The notes beneath the pieces are model-generated. The model did not search any database, was not told the DNA's origin, and saw only the letters and a program-made list of their open reading frames with translations. The translations under genes and the position numbers were made by a program. A stretch of DNA of 6,729 nucleotides from Candidatus Bipolaricaulota bacterium (GTDB lineage Bacteria; Bipolaricaulota; Bipolaricaulia; UBA7950; UBA9294), in NCBI GenBank assembly GCA_018399865.1, contig JAGYNL010000175.1:1-6729 (forward strand), in the 5' to 3' direction. Positions 5,503 to 6,729 of this stretch are shown one piece after another (the first letter of the stretch is position 1; each line of letters begins with the position of its first letter).

Positions 5503-6416
5503 CTTGGTCCGTAATCGTGGGAATCCTGAGCTCCGGTATACGCCTTGCTACACCGTACCTGTATGCTGGAGTGGGAGAGACAATCGGCCAAGTAAGTGGT
5601 GTTCTAAATTTGGGGGTAGATGGAGTAATGCTGATGGGAGCATATATAGCATTCTTCGTGGCCCTCCAAACGGGCAGCCTCTCCCTTGGGCTGATCGCCG
5701 CAGCTGGAATAGGAGCCATCTTTGGCCTGATCATGGCGTTTATAAGCGTTACCTTAAAGGCTGAACAAGGGATCAGTGGAATCGGTCTGTATCTTTTCGG
5801 TCTCGGCCTAAGCTCATTCCTGTTTGGAATAACCGTCAAGAACATCCAAACGATCGATGGTTTTCCTGATCTTGCTATTCCTGGACTGGCTAGTATTCCT
5901 GTTCTTGGCGAGGTCCTTTTTCAACACAACATTCTTGTTTACGTCGCCTTTGGCCTGGTGCCAGTCGCCTGGTTCTTACTCAACAAGACCCCTTTTGGAC
6001 TCAAGGTCCGAGCGGTAGGACAAAATCCTGAAGCCGCTGACTCATTGGGAGTCAGCGTTTCGCGGGTCCGTTACATGACAATGGTAATAGGCGGTGTGCT
6101 CTCAGGAATCGCTGGTGCGTCCTTATCGATCGCCTTACTTAACACCTTTCAACAGAACTTAACCAATGGAATGGGATTCATTGCAGTGGCACTGGTCTAT
6201 TTCGGCGGCTGGCGGCCGGTATTGGTGTTTGGGGGAGCATTGCTGTTCAGCACAGTAAACGCACTACAGATCTGGCTTCAGGTTGCAGGGGTTAATGTCC
6301 CTTCAGACGTTGCCTTGATGCTACCTTATATCGTCACCATCCTCGTTCTAGCGGCAATGGCAAAGCGGAGAGTTAACGCTCCTGCCGCTTTGAACAAGCG
6401 CTTTGAGCGAGGATAG
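5499..6416 (+). CDS. ABC transporter permease of the BMP/nucleoside uptake type (BPD_transp_2), second subunit
   Basis: This 305-residue inner-membrane protein is the partner channel subunit, related to YufQ/NupQ-type permeases. The N-terminus (GIRLATPYLYAGVGETIGQ, 13-31) and GVLNLGVDGVMLMGAY (34-49) are hallmark motifs. The loop TPFGLKVRAVGQNPEAADSLG (164-184) is the likely ATPase contact, with the conserved VGQNP-AA pattern. Hydrophobic segments fall at about 4-26, 62-83, 95-112, 143-161, 194-214, 240-259 and 272-288. The GTG start overlaps the upstream stop by four bases and has a strong SD; the next ATG (codon 44, MLM) would delete the conserved N-terminal motif. Substrate is inferred only by family: nucleosides, purines or other nucleobase-derived molecules. 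A 75-base gap separates it from the BMP gene. Confidence 0.94.
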   Translation: MTWSVIVGILSSGIRLATPYLYAGVGETIGQVSGVLNLGVDGVMLMGAYIAFFVALQTGSLSLGLIAAAGIGAIFGLIMAFISVTLKAEQGISGIGLYLFGLGLSSFLFGITVKNIQTIDGFPDLAIPGLASIPVLGEVLFQHNILVYVAFGLVPVAWFLLNKTPFGLKVRAVGQNPEAADSLGVSVSRVRYMTMVIGGVLSGIAGASLSIALLNTFQQNLTNGMGFIAVALVYFGGWRPVLVFGGALLFSTVNALQIWLQVAGVNVPSDVALMLPYIVTILVLAAMAKRRVNAPAALNKRFERG

Positions 6417-6491
6417 AGCTAGGAGGTGATTGCAAAAGAAAAAGGTGGGAAGTTACTGGACATGCACATGTTTACAAACAGGAGGGATAAA
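6417..6491 (+). promoter_or_regulatory. Permease-to-BMP spacer with two strong SD sequences
   Basis: AGGAGGTGAT (6421-6430) is an almost ideal match to the 16S anti-SD, yet no normal start follows it. A TTG at 6430 opens a 21-codon frame (start MQKKKVGSYW) that ends in a TGA overlapping the BMP ATG, but the SD-to-TTG gap is only about three bases. A second SD, AGGAGGG (6480-6486), sits five bases before the BMP ATG and is the functional one. ACATG/CATGT (6460-6464, 6467-6471) forms a short palindrome between them. A coupling peptide, a remnant or a regulatory leader are all possible. Confidence 0.4.
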
Positions 6492-6729
6492 ATGAAGCGG
6501 ACAGTTTTAACCTTAACACTAATGGCACTAATTGTATCTTCAGTCGCCATCCTGGGGTTCACTGAGCCATTTAAAGTGGCATTCGTAACCCCCAGCACAG
6601 TCAATGATTCGTCATGGAGCCAGAGCATGTACGATGCGCTGGTGATAATTCAAAATGAGATGGGAGAGGACAATTTCGAGTTTGTATATTCGGAGAACAT
6701 GTTCGTGATCGCAGATGCAGCCGCAGCTA
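6492..6729 (+). CDS. BMP-family ABC substrate-binding protein, N-terminal part
   Basis: The first 79 codons are visible and the rest lies beyond the right edge. Residues 1-22 are a Sec signal peptide: K2 and R3, then a hydrophobic core from TVLTLTL to AILG. No lipobox cysteine is present, whereas many BMP proteins are lipoproteins, so this one is probably soluble in a periplasm. The mature part starts near FTEPFKVAFVTPS (23-35). VNDSSWSQSMYDAL (37-50) matches the BMP pattern in which the first ligand-site residues follow strand one, and YSENMFVIADAAAA (66-79) continues the fold. BMP proteins (PnrA/BmpA/YufN type) bind nucleosides or purine-related compounds and deliver them to permeases like the two upstream. 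The ATG at 6492 has AGGAGGG five bases before it; in-frame ATGs at 6462 and 6468 would add a charged extension before the signal peptide and lack a nearby SD. Confidence 0.88.
   Translation, partial: MKRTVLTLTLMALIVSSVAILGFTEPFKVAFVTPSTVNDSSWSQSMYDALVIIQNEMGEDNFEFVYSENMFVIADAAAA

Overview
The window comes from a bacterium of roughly 50% GC. Every gene except uppP has a strong Shine-Dalgarno (SD) sequence. The one solute-binding protein in view has a signal peptide without a lipobox cysteine, which hints at a periplasm and so a diderm host. The phylum cannot be settled from this sequence. No transposase, integrase, CRISPR array, tRNA or rRNA was seen.

Layout. (1) Positions 1-393, minus strand: the N-terminal 131 codons of a DedA-family membrane protein, cut by the left edge. 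(2) About 497-1336, plus strand: uppP, undecaprenyl-diphosphate phosphatase, divergent from dedA. The pair probably serves recycling of the lipid carrier used for cell-wall synthesis. (3) 1337-1937: about 600 bases without a convincing gene, but rich in structure. Positions 1466-1638 fold into one long rod with a central bubble that resembles 6S RNA. After it come a second hairpin, a 9-bp-period repeat and a GATCA-rich leader. (4) 1938-3329: a hydantoinase/dihydropyrimidinase-type amidohydrolase with all metal ligands. (5) 3330-3655: a spacer with a good sigma70-type promoter. (6) 3656 to the right edge: a FadR-type GntR regulator, two BPD_transp_2 ABC permeases and the start of a BMP-family (basic membrane protein) binding protein. 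These four genes lie on one strand with short gaps and read as one operon.

How the genes may work together: the BMP protein and the two permeases resemble nucleoside/purine importers (YufN-YufP-YufQ type). The hydantoinase opens cyclic ureides such as dihydropyrimidines, hydantoins or allantoin-like rings. The FadR-type regulator probably senses a small carboxylate or a pathway intermediate. Together they suggest import and ring-opening of a nucleobase-derived compound, with the exact substrate unknown. The ABC ATPase is not in the window and is expected beyond the right edge.

The most unusual element is the non-coding structure at 1466-1638. It has about 59 base pairs in two co-linear stems, a small hairpin on the 3' side of the bubble, and G-U wobbles but no A-C mismatches on the plus strand. 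That points to selection on a plus-strand RNA.
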